From: Treponema primitia ZAS-2
GTDB taxonomy: Bacteria > Spirochaetota > Spirochaetia > Treponematales > Breznakiellaceae
Direction of reading: 5' to 3'
DNA: 64,000 nt
NCBI RefSeq assembly: GCF_000214375.1
Contig: NC_015578.1
Span: 62,001-126,000, forward strand
The notes under the pieces were generated by a model, which was given only the letters and a program-made list of their open reading frames with translations, did not search any database and was not told the origin of the DNA. This document shows, piece after piece, positions 7,853 through 18,145 of the stretch. The position numbers and the translations under genes were made by a program. Position 1 is the stretch's first letter. The number at the start of each line of letters is the position of its first letter.

Positions 7853-8815
7853 ATGAGCAGGAAAGATCAGTATGCTCTTAATACCCGTGCGCTTGTTACA
7901 GGTGGGGCAGGATTTTTAGGTAGCCATCTGTGCGAACGATTAATCAAAGAAAAGTACGATGTTCTTTGTCTGGATAATTTTTTTACCGGGCAAAAACGTA
8001 ATATTGAGCATCTTATGGGGAATTCATATTTTGAGCTTGTTCGGCACGATGTAACGTTTCCCTATTACGCAGAGATTGACCAGATATATAATTTTGCCTG
8101 TCCCGCAAGCCCACCACATTACCAGTACGATCCGGTCCAGACAACCAAGACCAGTGTGCATGGAGCTATCAATATGCTGGGCTTGGCGAAACGTACCGGG
8201 GCGCGTATCCTCCAAGCATCGACCAGTGAAGTATATGGCGATCCGGTAGTACACCCACAAGTTGAATCTTACTGGGGGAATGTTAACCCCATCGGAATCC
8301 GGTCCTGCTATGACGAGGGGAAACGATGTGCTGAAACCCTGTTTTTTGATTATCACCGGCAGCATCAGGTTGAAATAAAAGTAGTCCGAATTTTTAATAC
8401 CTATGGGCCGCGTATGCATCCCAATGATGGCAGGGTTGTAAGCAATTTTATCATGCAGGCGCTCCGGGGAGATAACATAACGATATACGGTGATGGTAGT
8501 CAGACCCGGTCGTTTTGTTATGTGGATGATTTGATAGAAGCTATTGTCCAGATGATGAAGACGCCCGCAGACTTTACCGGCCCGGTAAACATTGGAAATC
8601 CCGGAGAATTCTCTATGCTGGAGCTTGCGGAGACCATTTTATCCCTCACCGGGAGCAAGTCCAAAATTATATATCAGCCACTACCATCGGATGATCCAAA
8701 GCAACGGAAACCTAATATCGCCTTGGCAAAAGAAAAGCTGAATTGGGAGCCAAAGATTCATTTGCGGGATGGATTAAAAGAGACGATTGCATATTTTGAG
8801 GGACAGATCAAATAA
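7853..8815 (+). CDS. uxs: UDP-glucuronate decarboxylase (UDP-xylose synthase)
   Basis: Extended short-chain dehydrogenase that converts UDP-glucuronate to UDP-xylose with NAD. The NAD-binding signature [11 protein letters not shown] lies at residues 15-25. STSEVYGDP and the catalytic YDEGK (Tyr-x3-Lys), together with [11 protein letters not shown] and [12 protein letters not shown], match bacterial UXS closely. The start at 7853 has GGAG 5 nt upstream; a TTG start at 7808 would add 15 residues. It is the first gene of the polysaccharide locus and supplies a nucleotide-sugar donor for it. Its codon use and GC resemble the chromosome rather than the AT-rich genes that follow. Confidence 0.92.
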   Translation: MSRKDQYALNTRALVTGGAGFLGSHLCERLIKEKYDVLCLDNFFTGQKRNIEHLMGNSYFELVRHDVTFPYYAEIDQIYNFACPASPPHYQYDPVQTTKTSVHGAINMLGLAKRTGARILQASTSEVYGDPVVHPQVESYWGNVNPIGIRSCYDEGKRCAETLFFDYHRQHQVEIKVVRIFNTYGPRMHPNDGRVVSNFIMQALRGDNITIYGDGSQTRSFCYVDDLIEAIVQMMKTPADFTGPVNIGNPGEFSMLELAETILSLTGSKSKIIYQPLPSDDPKQRKPNIALAKEKLNWEPKIHLRDGLKETIAYFEGQIK

Positions 8816-8858
8816 CATATAATGTTAAATTTTGTAAAATTACGATGGCGGAAAATAA

Positions 8859-10220
8859 TTGCAAATTGATCGAAAAGATGTTTTGTGGAATTATGCTGCT
8901 ACATTCTTACAAATAGCAGCGCAACTTATACTTTTCCCATTTATTTTACGTATTTTACCTCAGGAAACAATAGCAATTTGGACTATTTTCTCAACAATTA
9001 TTATTTTAATTAATTTATTGGATTTTGGTTTTAATCCTTCATTTACTCGCAATGTAGCTTATGTGTTTAGCGGTGTAAAGGCTTTAAAGACAAATGGCTT
9101 TTCTGTTGTTGACACTGGGCAAACAACAGATGTTGACTATAAACTACTGAAAGACCTTATTACTGTCATGCGTTTATTTTATTCATGCGTATCAGTAATT
9201 CTTTTTTTTATTCTAACCACAATAGGAACATATTATATTTATACTGTTCTAAAAACATATATCGGTAACCAAACTGAAGTATATATAGCTTGGTTTATAT
9301 TGTGCTGCATAAATGCTTACTCCTTCTTTACCCTCTATTATGATTCCCTCTTACAAGGAAGAGGTTTAATAAAACGGTCAAAACAAATAGGGATTATAGG
9401 GCAGTCTTCATACTTGATTGTTGCAATAATTTTAATATTATCAGGATTTGGCCTTATTGCTATTGTTAGCGCACAGGCGGTATCAATTATCATTCGGAGA
9501 GTTTTATCGTATAATTCATTTTATACTGCGGATATCAGGCTTAATTTACATAATATAGTTAATCAAACACAGCGAGGTATTCTGAAGGCAATTTATCCGA
9601 ATGCGATTAAAATTGGTATAAATAGTATAGGTGGCTTTTTGATTAATAGATCGCCTGTAGTTATTGGATCGCTTTATCTATCGCTGGATTTCATTGCTTC
9701 TTATGGTATAACGACACAGATTATTGGAGTTATTTCGTCATTGGCGAGTGTTTATTTTTCAACTTACTTGGTACAAATAATGCACTATCGAGTACAGAAT
9801 AATATGGATGAAATAAAACATATCTATTTCAAGAGTTGCTTGTTATTCCTTATTATGTATATTTTTGGTGGACTGGTTCTTATATTTTTGGGTAATTTTA
9901 TGTTAGATATAATAATTAAAAGCAAGACACCTCTTTTGTCACAACGATTTATTATTATATTATTGATTTCAGGTTTATTGGAAGCAAATACGAGTATTGC
10001 TGGTAATATATTGCTTACAAAAAATGAAGTTCCATTTTTTAAAGCGGGACTGATTTCTGGAATTTGTATATTAATTCTACTTCTTGCTCTTTTTAAATAT
10101 ACTAATTTAGGAGTATGGAGCATAATTTTTGCGCCTTGTGTTGTACAGTGTTGTTACTCATATTGGAAATGGCCTTTGAAGGCATATAGAGAATTAAACG
10201 TTAGTCAAGTGAGACATTAG
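8859..10220 (+). CDS. wzx: Wzx-type polysaccharide flippase
   Basis: Integral membrane protein of 453 residues with about 12-14 hydrophobic helices along its whole length, typical of the MATE/Wzx superfamily that flips lipid-linked repeat units across the inner membrane. The N-terminal RKDVLWNYAATFLQIAAQL and the early LLDFGFNPSFTRNVAY segment fit O-antigen flippases. The best start is TTG at 8859, with GGCGGA about 6 nt upstream; an ATG at 8845 is out of frame. It ends directly against the next gene. The sequence becomes sharply AT-rich from here. Confidence 0.85.
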   Translation: MQIDRKDVLWNYAATFLQIAAQLILFPFILRILPQETIAIWTIFSTIIILINLLDFGFNPSFTRNVAYVFSGVKALKTNGFSVVDTGQTTDVDYKLLKDLITVMRLFYSCVSVILFFILTTIGTYYIYTVLKTYIGNQTEVYIAWFILCCINAYSFFTLYYDSLLQGRGLIKRSKQIGIIGQSSYLIVAIILILSGFGLIAIVSAQAVSIIIRRVLSYNSFYTADIRLNLHNIVNQTQRGILKAIYPNAIKIGINSIGGFLINRSPVVIGSLYLSLDFIASYGITTQIIGVISSLASVYFSTYLVQIMHYRVQNNMDEIKHIYFKSCLLFLIMYIFGGLVLIFLGNFMLDIIIKSKTPLLSQRFIIILLISGLLEANTSIAGNILLTKNEVPFFKAGLISGICILILLLALFKYTNLGVWSIIFAPCVVQCCYSYWKWPLKAYRELNVSQVRH

Positions 10221-11042
10221 ATGAAAAAAAAAATAATTACTGCTATGCGAATCATTTATAGTAAAATAAATAAAGATATATTTTATTTTAAAGAATTCGG
10301 CTTAAAAAATTTACTTCGTGCAAAGGGTCGCCATGTTGCTTTTCCCTGTTTGATAGAGGTAAAGCGGACAGATTGCAAGTATCCATTTTGGCTTAGAGAA
10401 CCCTCAACAGATGTTTCTATGTATTCACAAATATTTATTAATTTCGAGTATGATTTTGCCATAGAGAAAGAACCGGAAGTAATTATTGATGCAGGAGCAA
10501 ATATAGGGTTAGCTTCTATTTATTTTGCAAATAAATACCGACAGGCTAAAATTATTGCTATAGAACCGGAAAAGAATAATTTTGAGTTATTGCTAAAAAA
10601 TACAGCACAATATACAAACATTATACCTATTCAAGCAGCATTATGGAATTTGGATGGTAAAATTGATATATTGGATTCAGGATTGGGTGAATGTGGATAT
10701 ATGGCTTCAGATAAAAGTATAAATACGGTTTTAAAAACACCATCTGTGCGCTATGTTCAACAGGTTACATCAGTTACAATAAAAAAAATTGTTAAAGAAT
10801 ATCAATTAGACAGAATTGATATTCTTAAAATGGATATAGAGGGATCTGAAAAAGAAGTTTTCAGTAATTCTGTTGAATGGATAGATAAAGTAAAATCAAT
10901 TATTATTGAATTACATGAATATATGAAAAGTGGATGCAATAGGATATTTTATAATTACACAAACGACTTTGATAATGAATGGCAACAGGGAGAAAATGTT
11001 TTCTTATCAAAAGGTCATTATCTTAAAAAGATTTCCAGGTAA
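10221..11042 (+). CDS. FkbM-family methyltransferase
   Basis: SAM-dependent methyltransferase of the FkbM type, probably O-methylating a sugar hydroxyl of the surface polysaccharide. The SAM-binding motif EVIIDAGANIGLASIYF starts near residue 85, followed by IIAIEPEKNN, and the later DILKMDIEGSEKEV is the second family hallmark. The ATG follows the flippase stop with no gap. Unlike the two methyltransferase frames at 11096 and 16488 this one is intact. Confidence 0.88.
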   Translation: MKKKIITAMRIIYSKINKDIFYFKEFGLKNLLRAKGRHVAFPCLIEVKRTDCKYPFWLREPSTDVSMYSQIFINFEYDFAIEKEPEVIIDAGANIGLASIYFANKYRQAKIIAIEPEKNNFELLLKNTAQYTNIIPIQAALWNLDGKIDILDSGLGECGYMASDKSINTVLKTPSVRYVQQVTSVTIKKIVKEYQLDRIDILKMDIEGSEKEVFSNSVEWIDKVKSIIIELHEYMKSGCNRIFYNYTNDFDNEWQQGENVFLSKGHYLKKISR

Positions 11043-11095
11043 ATAATATGCTATTAGTTTTAATTATAGATGGCATAGGATGATTAATATAAAAA

Positions 11096-11990
11096 ATGAT
11101 GTTGGGTATATTCACAAGATTATTTAAAAAGAATTGGCCAAACATTTATCGACGCATAAAATTAATAAAGGCGTCCGGTAAAGGGGATGCGCTTATTCCG
11201 GATTATCCAATTGAACATTTTTATTCTCCATTTGCAACAATGAATGAGATAAAGGAATATGAAAGCTATTTACCGCTTGAAATTCAAGGCATTGATTTAA
11301 ATGATAAAGTTCAATTAGAATTATTATCTATATTTGATTCATTTTATAGGGAATTACCTTTCAGGGATGAAAAGACCGAAGGATTAAGATATTATTTTAA
11401 AAATGATCATTATTCTTATTCTGATGCTATATTTACGATATTTGAAACCACAAAAGTTAATAGAAGTTGGTTCTGGTTTTTCATCCTGTGTGACCCTGAA
11501 TGCCAATGAAATATATTTCAAAAATAAATTTTATTGTACCTTTATTGAGCCATTTCCTGATAGATTAAAATCATTGACAGGGGATTCATCCGATATAGAA
11601 ATACTTGAATTAAAATTACAGGATATTCCATTAAAATTATTTACGCAATTAGGGGAAAATGGCATTTAATTTATTGATTCAACGCATGTTTCCAAATTTA
11701 ATAGCGATGTAAATTATATTATTCATAACATATTGTCTTTACTGCAAAAAGGTGTGTATATCCACTTCCACGATATATTTTATCCATTTGAATATCCAAA
11801 AGAATGGCTGCTTGAGGGAAGAGCATGGAATGAACAATATATATTAAGGGCCTTCTTGGAATATAATAGCAATTTTAAAATAGTACTATTTAATACATAT
11901 TTAGAATTGATGTATGAAAAAGAATTAGTGGAAAAGTTTCCCCAAATTTATAAGCAAACTGGTGGAAGTCTTTGGATAAAAAAAATATAA
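11096..11990 (+). pseudogene. Decayed class I SAM methyltransferase (one frameshift, one nonsense codon)
   Basis: Three consecutive pieces of one methyltransferase. The first frame runs from ATG 11096 and loses homology near 11430. The continuation in the next frame carries the SAM motif LIEVGSGFSSCV and runs to an in-frame TAA at 11667-11669. The same frame then resumes with IDSTHVSKF and HFHDIFYPFEYP up to 11990. Restoring one frameshift and one sense codon would give about 298 residues. With two separate lesions, true decay is more likely than sequencing error. It lies between the FkbM gene and a glycosyltransferase. Confidence 0.8.
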
Positions 11991-12015
11991 AATTAGTTTT
12001 AAAAAGAAAATCAGT

Positions 12016-13029
12016 ATGCCATTAGTATCGGTTATAATGCCTGTCTATAATGCTGAAATATTTGTCAGAGAAACTATAGACAGTATTTTAAATCAAACAT
12101 TTCATGATTTTGAATTTATTATTATTGATGATGCCAGCAGTGATTCTTCGCCGGATATTATCAAATCTTATAATGATCCGAGAATTAGATTTTATAAAAA
12201 TGAAAAAAATATTGGTTATGTCGCCAATCTTAATAGAATGATTGATTTGGCGCAGGGTAAATTTATTGCCCGCCAAGATAATGATGATATCTCACATCCT
12301 GACAGATTAAAAAAACAAGTTGCTTTTTTGCAAAAATATGAAAATGTAGGCGTTTGCGGATCCTATGTACAATTAATAGGTACAAAGAAAGGATTATTTA
12401 AACGACCTATAAGAGATAAGGATATCCGGGCAAGGCTTTTGTTTTTTTGTCCTATGGTGCATCCTTCTGTGATGATGAGGGCATCCCTTTTTAAACAGGG
12501 AATAAAATATGACGAGGAATTAAGTCCAGCTGAAGACTATAACCTGTGGTTTGAAATATCAAAAATGACAAAAATAGCAAATATACCAAGGGTATTACTG
12601 TATTATAGATTGCACGATAATAGTGTAAGTAACTTAAAGCAAGATATTCAAACAAATATAAGCGATGCTATTAGACATAAAATAATAGAATACTCATTAT
12701 CAATTAGACTGACTGAGGAAGAAAAACGTGTTCATGATCTAGTTGTACGCCCACATACTATTAGTTATAACGACTTAATTTTATTGCAAGAATGGTTGAT
12801 GCATCTTCAAGCGTTAAGTATTAAAAGCAATTATTATAATACAAAGGCTGTAAAGAATGCAATTTTTGAAGCCTGGTCTGGTGTTTGCAGAAATAACAGT
12901 ATAATAAATCCGTTTCAAATGTTATGTTTTTATTATAATTCTACTTTTTTTAATATGCATAAAATATTTATAATTCAATCTCTTAAAACAACAATAAAAA
13001 TACTATTTAAGATGGTAAAAAATATATGA
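12016..13029 (+). CDS. Family 2 glycosyltransferase
   Basis: GT-A fold inverting glycosyltransferase of 337 residues. The N-terminus reads SVIMPVYNAEIFVRETI, followed by IIIDDASSDSS and the metal-binding RQDNDDISHPDR, then a conserved acceptor-site segment (ELSPAEDYNLW). It would add one sugar to the lipid-linked repeat unit at the cytoplasmic face of the inner membrane. The last 60 residues are basic and hydrophobic, consistent with membrane association. The stop overlaps the next start by 4 nt. Donor sugar cannot be inferred. Confidence 0.9.
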   Translation: MPLVSVIMPVYNAEIFVRETIDSILNQTFHDFEFIIIDDASSDSSPDIIKSYNDPRIRFYKNEKNIGYVANLNRMIDLAQGKFIARQDNDDISHPDRLKKQVAFLQKYENVGVCGSYVQLIGTKKGLFKRPIRDKDIRARLLFFCPMVHPSVMMRASLFKQGIKYDEELSPAEDYNLWFEISKMTKIANIPRVLLYYRLHDNSVSNLKQDIQTNISDAIRHKIIEYSLSIRLTEEEKRVHDLVVRPHTISYNDLILLQEWLMHLQALSIKSNYYNTKAVKNAIFEAWSGVCRNNSIINPFQMLCFYYNSTFFNMHKIFIIQSLKTTIKILFKMVKNI

Positions 13030-13928
13030 AAAAGAAGATATATATTGCTGGTTGTGGTGGAATGTTAGGGGAGGCTTTTTATGGGCAATACAAGGATAAG
13101 TATACTCTTAAATGTACTGATAAGGATGTAAATGCCAACTGGCTCAGTTTCCTTGATTTTCGTGATTTAAAGGAATATCGAAACCAAGTCAAAGAATTTG
13201 CGCCCGATTATCTGTTTCATTTAGGTGCTTATACTGATTTAGAATTTTGTGAAAAAAACCCGGAAGACACCTATGCAACTAATACTATATCGGTTGAAAA
13301 TGCAGTATATATTGCCAATGAATTGAATATTCCTCTTTTGTATATTTCAACTGCGGGTATTTTTGACGGCAAAAAAGATTTGTATGATGATTGGGATGTG
13401 CCTAATCCCCTTGGTGTATATGCCCGTTCAAAATATATAGGGGAACGATTTGTAGTAGAAAACGCAAACCGTTTTTTGGTTTGTCGTGCAGGTTGGATGA
13501 TGGGTGCAGGTCCAGGCAAGGATAAAAAATTTATTCAAAAGCTGATGAAACAGTTAAAAGATGGCAAAAAAGAACTTTTTATTGTAAATGATAAAGATGG
13601 AACCCCCACATATACTCATGACTTTGCAAAAAATGTAATGCTTTTGCTGGAAAATGAATATTGGGGATTGTATAATATGGTTTGTGGAGGACAAACAAGT
13701 CGCTATGATGTTGCTGTAGAGCTTTTAAAAATATTGAATTTAAATGATGTTGTCAAGTTAACCGCCGTTTCTTCTGATTATTTTAAAGAAACGTATTTTG
13801 CTGCTAGACCGCCGTCGGAACGCCTTTTAAATCAAAAATTAAATATTCGCAATATTAATGTAATGCGAGATTGGCGTATTGCCTTAAAGGAATATGTAAA
13901 TATTTATTATAAAGATTATTTATTCTAA
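13026..13928 (+). CDS. RmlD-like NAD(P)-dependent sugar nucleotide reductase
   Basis: Extended SDR of the dTDP-4-dehydrorhamnose reductase family, 300 residues. The dinucleotide-binding loop is GCGGMLG near residues 9-15, followed by APDYLFHLGAYTDLEFCE and ISTAGIFDGKK, with the catalytic YARSK (Tyr-x3-Lys). These are RmlD-type motifs, but rmlA, rmlB and rmlC are not nearby. It may reduce another 4-keto sugar nucleotide, or rhamnose precursors may be made from genes elsewhere. The ATG overlaps the preceding stop by 4 nt. Confidence 0.82.
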   Translation: MKKKIYIAGCGGMLGEAFYGQYKDKYTLKCTDKDVNANWLSFLDFRDLKEYRNQVKEFAPDYLFHLGAYTDLEFCEKNPEDTYATNTISVENAVYIANELNIPLLYISTAGIFDGKKDLYDDWDVPNPLGVYARSKYIGERFVVENANRFLVCRAGWMMGAGPGKDKKFIQKLMKQLKDGKKELFIVNDKDGTPTYTHDFAKNVMLLLENEYWGLYNMVCGGQTSRYDVAVELLKILNLNDVVKLTAVSSDYFKETYFAARPPSERLLNQKLNIRNINVMRDWRIALKEYVNIYYKDYLF

Positions 13929-13938
13929 AAGTATCAAA

Positions 13939-15114
13939 ATGATTTATATAATTTTTATAGTAATTCTTTTTATATTTTCTTTAGTTGAAATTATTGAATT
14001 TGGAAATAATATCTTATATAAAAAAGATGATAAAATATTTTTTATTCTATTTTCGTTTTTTATGATAAGTTTGTCAGCCCTTAGATATAAAACTGGAGGT
14101 GATTGGTATCATTATATTCCTTATTTTGATAATATAAAAAAGACTTATAATCCTTTGTTCGATATGGAATATGGATATTTTCTGTTAAACGTTATCTTTA
14201 AGCATACATTTAATAATTATTTTATAATGCAGTTTTTCCTTGAGCTGTTTTGTGGAATCTGTGTTTATCATCATATCTATAAGTATTCTACACACCCTGT
14301 TTTTTCATTATTTTTATACTTTTTTTGGATGTATTTTTCTTTAGATATGGCACTTAATCGTCAGTATTTAGCAGTGGCAATTGTTTTATGTGGCTATAAA
14401 TATATACAGAAAAAAAAATTTTTTTCATATTTACTTATAATTATTATTGCTATGCAATTTCACAGCAGTGCATTTGCCTGTATAGTAATTTATTTTTTTA
14501 ATAAACAATTGCCAACATATTTAGTTTGCCTTGTATTCTTATTTTCTGTTTGTATAGGATTTTGGGGACATGAAATAACCTTAAGTGCTTTGAAATTAGT
14601 TTATCCATTTATGCCGCTAAGATTTTCTAGCATGATAGACTTGTATCTAAAATCAAGTATACATACTGGAGTAATAGAAGCTAATACGGGACTTGGTGTT
14701 ATTATGATATTATTAATAGCAGGCATAATAGTATTTCTAAACAGTAGAAAGAAAATGAATCCTATGTTCTTTAATAGTTTTCTTGTATTATTTTTAGTCA
14801 ATCGTTCTGGTGTAGGAATTTTGGGACGCTTCAATTGCTATTTTTATCTAATTGGAGGTGGTTTATTTTCTTATAATATTCTTTTAGACAATGACTTCTT
14901 CAAAAAGATATTTTCAATAAAGTACATATATTTCGTATTGGTGTTATCATATTTTGTATTTACCTTTTATAAAGGCACTTTATTTGTAAGGCACTATAAT
15001 TGGCCTCCAATGTGGGATCTATTTGTGCCATATCATATTGTTTTTTCTTCAGTTGATGAACCTGGTCGTGAAACCTTAGGCTTATTGTTAACTAGAGGAG
15101 TATTTAATAGATAG
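13939..15114 (+). CDS. EpsG/Wzy-like polysaccharide polymerase
   Basis: A 391-residue membrane protein with about ten hydrophobic helices. The periplasmic-facing segment after the second helix (SALRYKTGGDWYHYIPYFD) is characteristic of the EpsG family, which joins repeat units into polymer. The fifth helix region contains ALNRQYLAVAIVLCGY and MQFHSSAFACIVIYF, also EpsG-like. With Wzx and Wzz in the same locus this supports a Wzy-dependent pathway. Very AT-rich. Assignment rests on topology and a few motifs, so an EpsG-like protein with another role is possible. Confidence 0.8.
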   Translation: MIYIIFIVILFIFSLVEIIEFGNNILYKKDDKIFFILFSFFMISLSALRYKTGGDWYHYIPYFDNIKKTYNPLFDMEYGYFLLNVIFKHTFNNYFIMQFFLELFCGICVYHHIYKYSTHPVFSLFLYFFWMYFSLDMALNRQYLAVAIVLCGYKYIQKKKFFSYLLIIIIAMQFHSSAFACIVIYFFNKQLPTYLVCLVFLFSVCIGFWGHEITLSALKLVYPFMPLRFSSMIDLYLKSSIHTGVIEANTGLGVIMILLIAGIIVFLNSRKKMNPMFFNSFLVLFLVNRSGVGILGRFNCYFYLIGGGLFSYNILLDNDFFKKIFSIKYIYFVLVLSYFVFTFYKGTLFVRHYNWPPMWDLFVPYHIVFSSVDEPGRETLGLLLTRGVFNR

Positions 15115-15214
15115 AATGAAGTATGAAACTGAAAACTGTTCTAATACTAAAATATTTCTGTAAAAACCAAGTTAAGTTTAGCGGTTAATTAAAATAGTAA
15201 AAGGATAATATTTA

Positions 15215-16372
15215 ATGAAAAAAATATTATATATTGCAACAGGTAATCCATTTGTTCGATCCGGGGAGGGGTTGGCTACGATTGCTTATTATAATGCATT
15301 AATGAGTATTTTTAATAATAATATTGATATAATAATGGGTCTGGAAGCTATCGATAAACATAAAAACAAGAATAATTATTTTGGCGCACCAAGAAGAAAT
15401 AAACTATATGCCAGTATAGCTTTAATTTTTGGACATTTGCATCGAAATAAAAAATATGTCTATTTGCATCTGCAAAAATATAAAGATCAATATATGTGGT
15501 GTATAATAAATGGAGGTATATATGCAGGTGATATGATAGATTATATTAAGTCTATGGGTATTAAAACTATTGTTATTCACCATAATTATGAAAGAGAATA
15601 CAGTGTAGATAATCGAACCATAACGTCTTTTGGTGGGTTATTTCCGTATTATATTATACGAAATGAAAAAAATGCTTATTTGAAAGCTGATTTAAATATG
15701 TTTCTAACTAAATCTGATATGAAGTTATTTGAAGAAAATTATGGTGTTTGTAACGGTGAAATAAATTTACTTGGAGTTTTTGAGCCAACTATTGAAAATA
15801 TTCCAATGGTAGTACAAAAACAGAGTTTAGTGCCAAGTATAGTAATTACCGGAACATTAGGTAGTGTTCAAACGGAACATGGCATTCGTAATTTTTACAA
15901 ATATTACTATCAAACCTTAATAAAAATTTGTCCTATGGCAAAAATAGTGATTGCAGGAAGGAATCCAACAAAAAAAATTAAAGATATTGAAAAAAATTCA
16001 AATAATCGAATTAAAATTATTTCTAATCCTGATAATATTGAAGATATAATCCAGTCTGCTTCGATTTATTATTGTCCTATAGATATTGGCGGTGGTTTAA
16101 AGTTAAGAGTAATGGATGGTTTAAGGCAGGGCTTGCCTGTCTTGGTTCATGAAGTATCATCAAGAGGGTATGATGTTTTTTTTGGGAAGCCATATTTTAA
16201 AATTTATAATGATTATGAAACGTTTAAGGAAGGGTTTTCGAGTCTTGTTAGGATGTATGGTAATAATGAAATTGATAATAAACAAATACAAAATGATTAT
16301 GTTGAATATTATAGTTTCAAAGCAGGTTGTATAAGGCTAGAAAAGGCTTTGTATATTTTGAAAAATGAATAG
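15215..16372 (+). CDS. Family 4-like glycosyltransferase
   Basis: GT-B type glycosyltransferase of 385 residues. The N-terminal domain opens MKKILYIATGNPFVRSGEG, and the C-terminal domain contains SIVITGTLGS and IDIGGGLKLRVMDGLRQGLP, the region equivalent to the donor-binding GGxxxK..EA.A.G motif of GT4 enzymes. The exact EX7E pattern is not present. It presumably adds a sugar to the repeat unit. A 100-nt gap precedes it, containing no clear promoter. Confidence 0.82.
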   Translation: MKKILYIATGNPFVRSGEGLATIAYYNALMSIFNNNIDIIMGLEAIDKHKNKNNYFGAPRRNKLYASIALIFGHLHRNKKYVYLHLQKYKDQYMWCIINGGIYAGDMIDYIKSMGIKTIVIHHNYEREYSVDNRTITSFGGLFPYYIIRNEKNAYLKADLNMFLTKSDMKLFEENYGVCNGEINLLGVFEPTIENIPMVVQKQSLVPSIVITGTLGSVQTEHGIRNFYKYYYQTLIKICPMAKIVIAGRNPTKKIKDIEKNSNNRIKIISNPDNIEDIIQSASIYYCPIDIGGGLKLRVMDGLRQGLPVLVHEVSSRGYDVFFGKPYFKIYNDYETFKEGFSSLVRMYGNNEIDNKQIQNDYVEYYSFKAGCIRLEKALYILKNE

Positions 16373-16487
16373 AATCCTCTACAAGAATATAAAAAAATTA
16401 TAAATGAATTAAGAGTATTTGAGTCCGGATGGAGTTAAAAGAATTTGTGTTACTATGATGATAAAATACTTGACACAAGGATATTTT

Positions 16488-17132
16488 ATGAGAAAAATGA
16501 ACAAACAACAAACAATCTATTTACAATATGGCTGCGGCTCATCCGCGCCAATAAATTGGTTGAATTATGACGCCTCTCCGATGATTATATTGCAAAAAAT
16601 ACCGGGTATTGGATTAATGATACAAAAAATAAGAAATGTATCATTCGATAAAAATGTAAAATATGGTGATATTGTTAAAGGAATTCAAAAATATAATAAT
16701 TCATGTGATGCTGTATATTGTTCACATGTATTGGAACATTTGACCTATTAAGAATGCCTAATAGCAATACAAAACACTTATTCCCTGCTAAAGGACGGTG
16801 GGGTCTTTCGATTATTAATGCCAGATTTAAAAGAAATGTGTGAAGAGTATATGTCGGGAAGAATGGATCCCGAAGCATCAATTAAATTTATAAAGTATTC
16901 TGGATTATGTATAGAAAAGAAGAGGAGATTTTTCGATAGAATAATTAGTGTATTCAGTAATTCCAGGCACAACTGGCTTTGGGATTACAAATCCACCGAA
17001 ATGATATTAAAAAGAGCCGGGTTTAAAGGCATTCGGGCCTGTAATTATCACGATTCAAGTATTAAAGCCTTTGAAATCGTCGAAAACGCCGACCGTTTTA
17101 AGAATTGCTTGGCAATAGAAGCAATAAAGTAA
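16488..17132 (+). pseudogene. Methyltransferase interrupted by an in-frame TAA
   Basis: A type 11 SAM methyltransferase of about 214 codons whose reading frame is intact except for TAA at 16749-16751. Before it lie LQYGCGSSAPINWLNYD (SAM-binding region) and DAVYCSHVLEHLTY. After it the same frame continues with ECLIAIQNTYSLLKDGG and RLLMPDLKEMCEEYM to the natural end. Homologues usually have Glu or another residue at this point, so one substitution (for example GAA to TAA) explains the break. A short C-terminal product could start at ATG 16818, but it would lack the SAM site. Confidence 0.78.
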
Positions 17133-17150
17133 TTTAAAGGATGAAGATAA

Positions 17151-18074
17151 ATGCCGATTAATTTTAATCGATCTCCGCATGAAGCACCCGTGTTATTTTT
17201 GGTTTTTAATCGACTGGAAACTACAAAAAAAGTTTTTGAATCAATTCGGGAGAAAAAACCATTGCATTTATATATTGCTAGTGATGGACCTCGAAATGAT
17301 CATATGGGTGAAGATGAAGTAGTTCAATCAGTGCGTGATTATGTACTAAATAATATAGACTGGGATTGTAAAATAGAAAAACTTTTTAGAGATACTAATC
17401 TTGGTTGTGGAAAGGCAATAAGTTCCGCTATAACATGGTTTTTTGAAAATGAAGAAAAAGGAATAATATTAGAAGATGATTGTTTGCCAAATCAGAGTTT
17501 TTTTTCATACTGCGAAGAATTACTTGAATATTACAAAAATGACACACGCATATTTGTAATTAGTGGGAGAAATAATAGTGGTATATGGAATCAGGATCGA
17601 TATGACTATTTCTTCTCAAAGACGCCGTTTATTTGGGGGTGGGCAACATGGGCACGGGCATGGAAATATTATGATATTAATATGTCCGACATTGACGAAT
17701 TTATTAAATATAATAATTTTGTGAGGTTTCTTGGGAAAAAACTGGGTCCTAGATGCCAGAATATTATTTATAATAGAATTATGACAGAAAGAGTAGATAC
17801 TTGGGATTATCAGTGGAGCTATACGCTTTATAAAAACAATGGTTTGGCATGTATTCCATCGAAAAATATGATTAAAAATATAGGAAAGAATTTAAATGCA
17901 ACTCATCGTACAATAATAAAAAAAGAAGAACCAAAAATTTATGAACTATCATTTCCACTCAAAAAAAATAATTTTGTAATTGCAGATGGTATATTTGATA
18001 AATCTTTTTGGGAATATAATACTCTTGTTTTCCGTATAGTTAGAAAAATTATTAAATTTATTTTTAAAATATAA
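17151..18074 (+). CDS. Glycosyltransferase (GT-A fold, hemolysin-activation/GNT-I-like)
   Basis: A 307-residue nucleotide-diphospho-sugar transferase. It begins APVLFLVFNRLETTKKVFES and contains LYIASDGPRND, the metal-binding ILEDDCLPN near residue 105, and WGWATWARAWKYYD, all typical of this family of surface-polysaccharide glycosyltransferases. It probably acts on the repeat unit in the cytoplasm. The gene starts 18 nt after the interrupted methyltransferase and shares its AT-rich composition. Confidence 0.85.
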   Translation: MPINFNRSPHEAPVLFLVFNRLETTKKVFESIREKKPLHLYIASDGPRNDHMGEDEVVQSVRDYVLNNIDWDCKIEKLFRDTNLGCGKAISSAITWFFENEEKGIILEDDCLPNQSFFSYCEELLEYYKNDTRIFVISGRNNSGIWNQDRYDYFFSKTPFIWGWATWARAWKYYDINMSDIDEFIKYNNFVRFLGKKLGPRCQNIIYNRIMTERVDTWDYQWSYTLYKNNGLACIPSKNMIKNIGKNLNATHRTIIKKEEPKIYELSFPLKKNNFVIADGIFDKSFWEYNTLVFRIVRKIIKFIFKI

Positions 18075-18145
18075 ATTAAGAAAATATCAGTCCTAAGAAC
18101 TGCAAAAAGATCACAAGTCAATATATATTTATAGAGATATTTTAA

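Noticed and set aside
16749-16751. TAA readthrough or recoding to explain the interrupted methyltransferase
   Set aside because: Known stop recoding uses TGA (selenocysteine) or TAG (pyrrolysine). No recoding structure is evident, and a second methyltransferase in the locus is clearly decayed.
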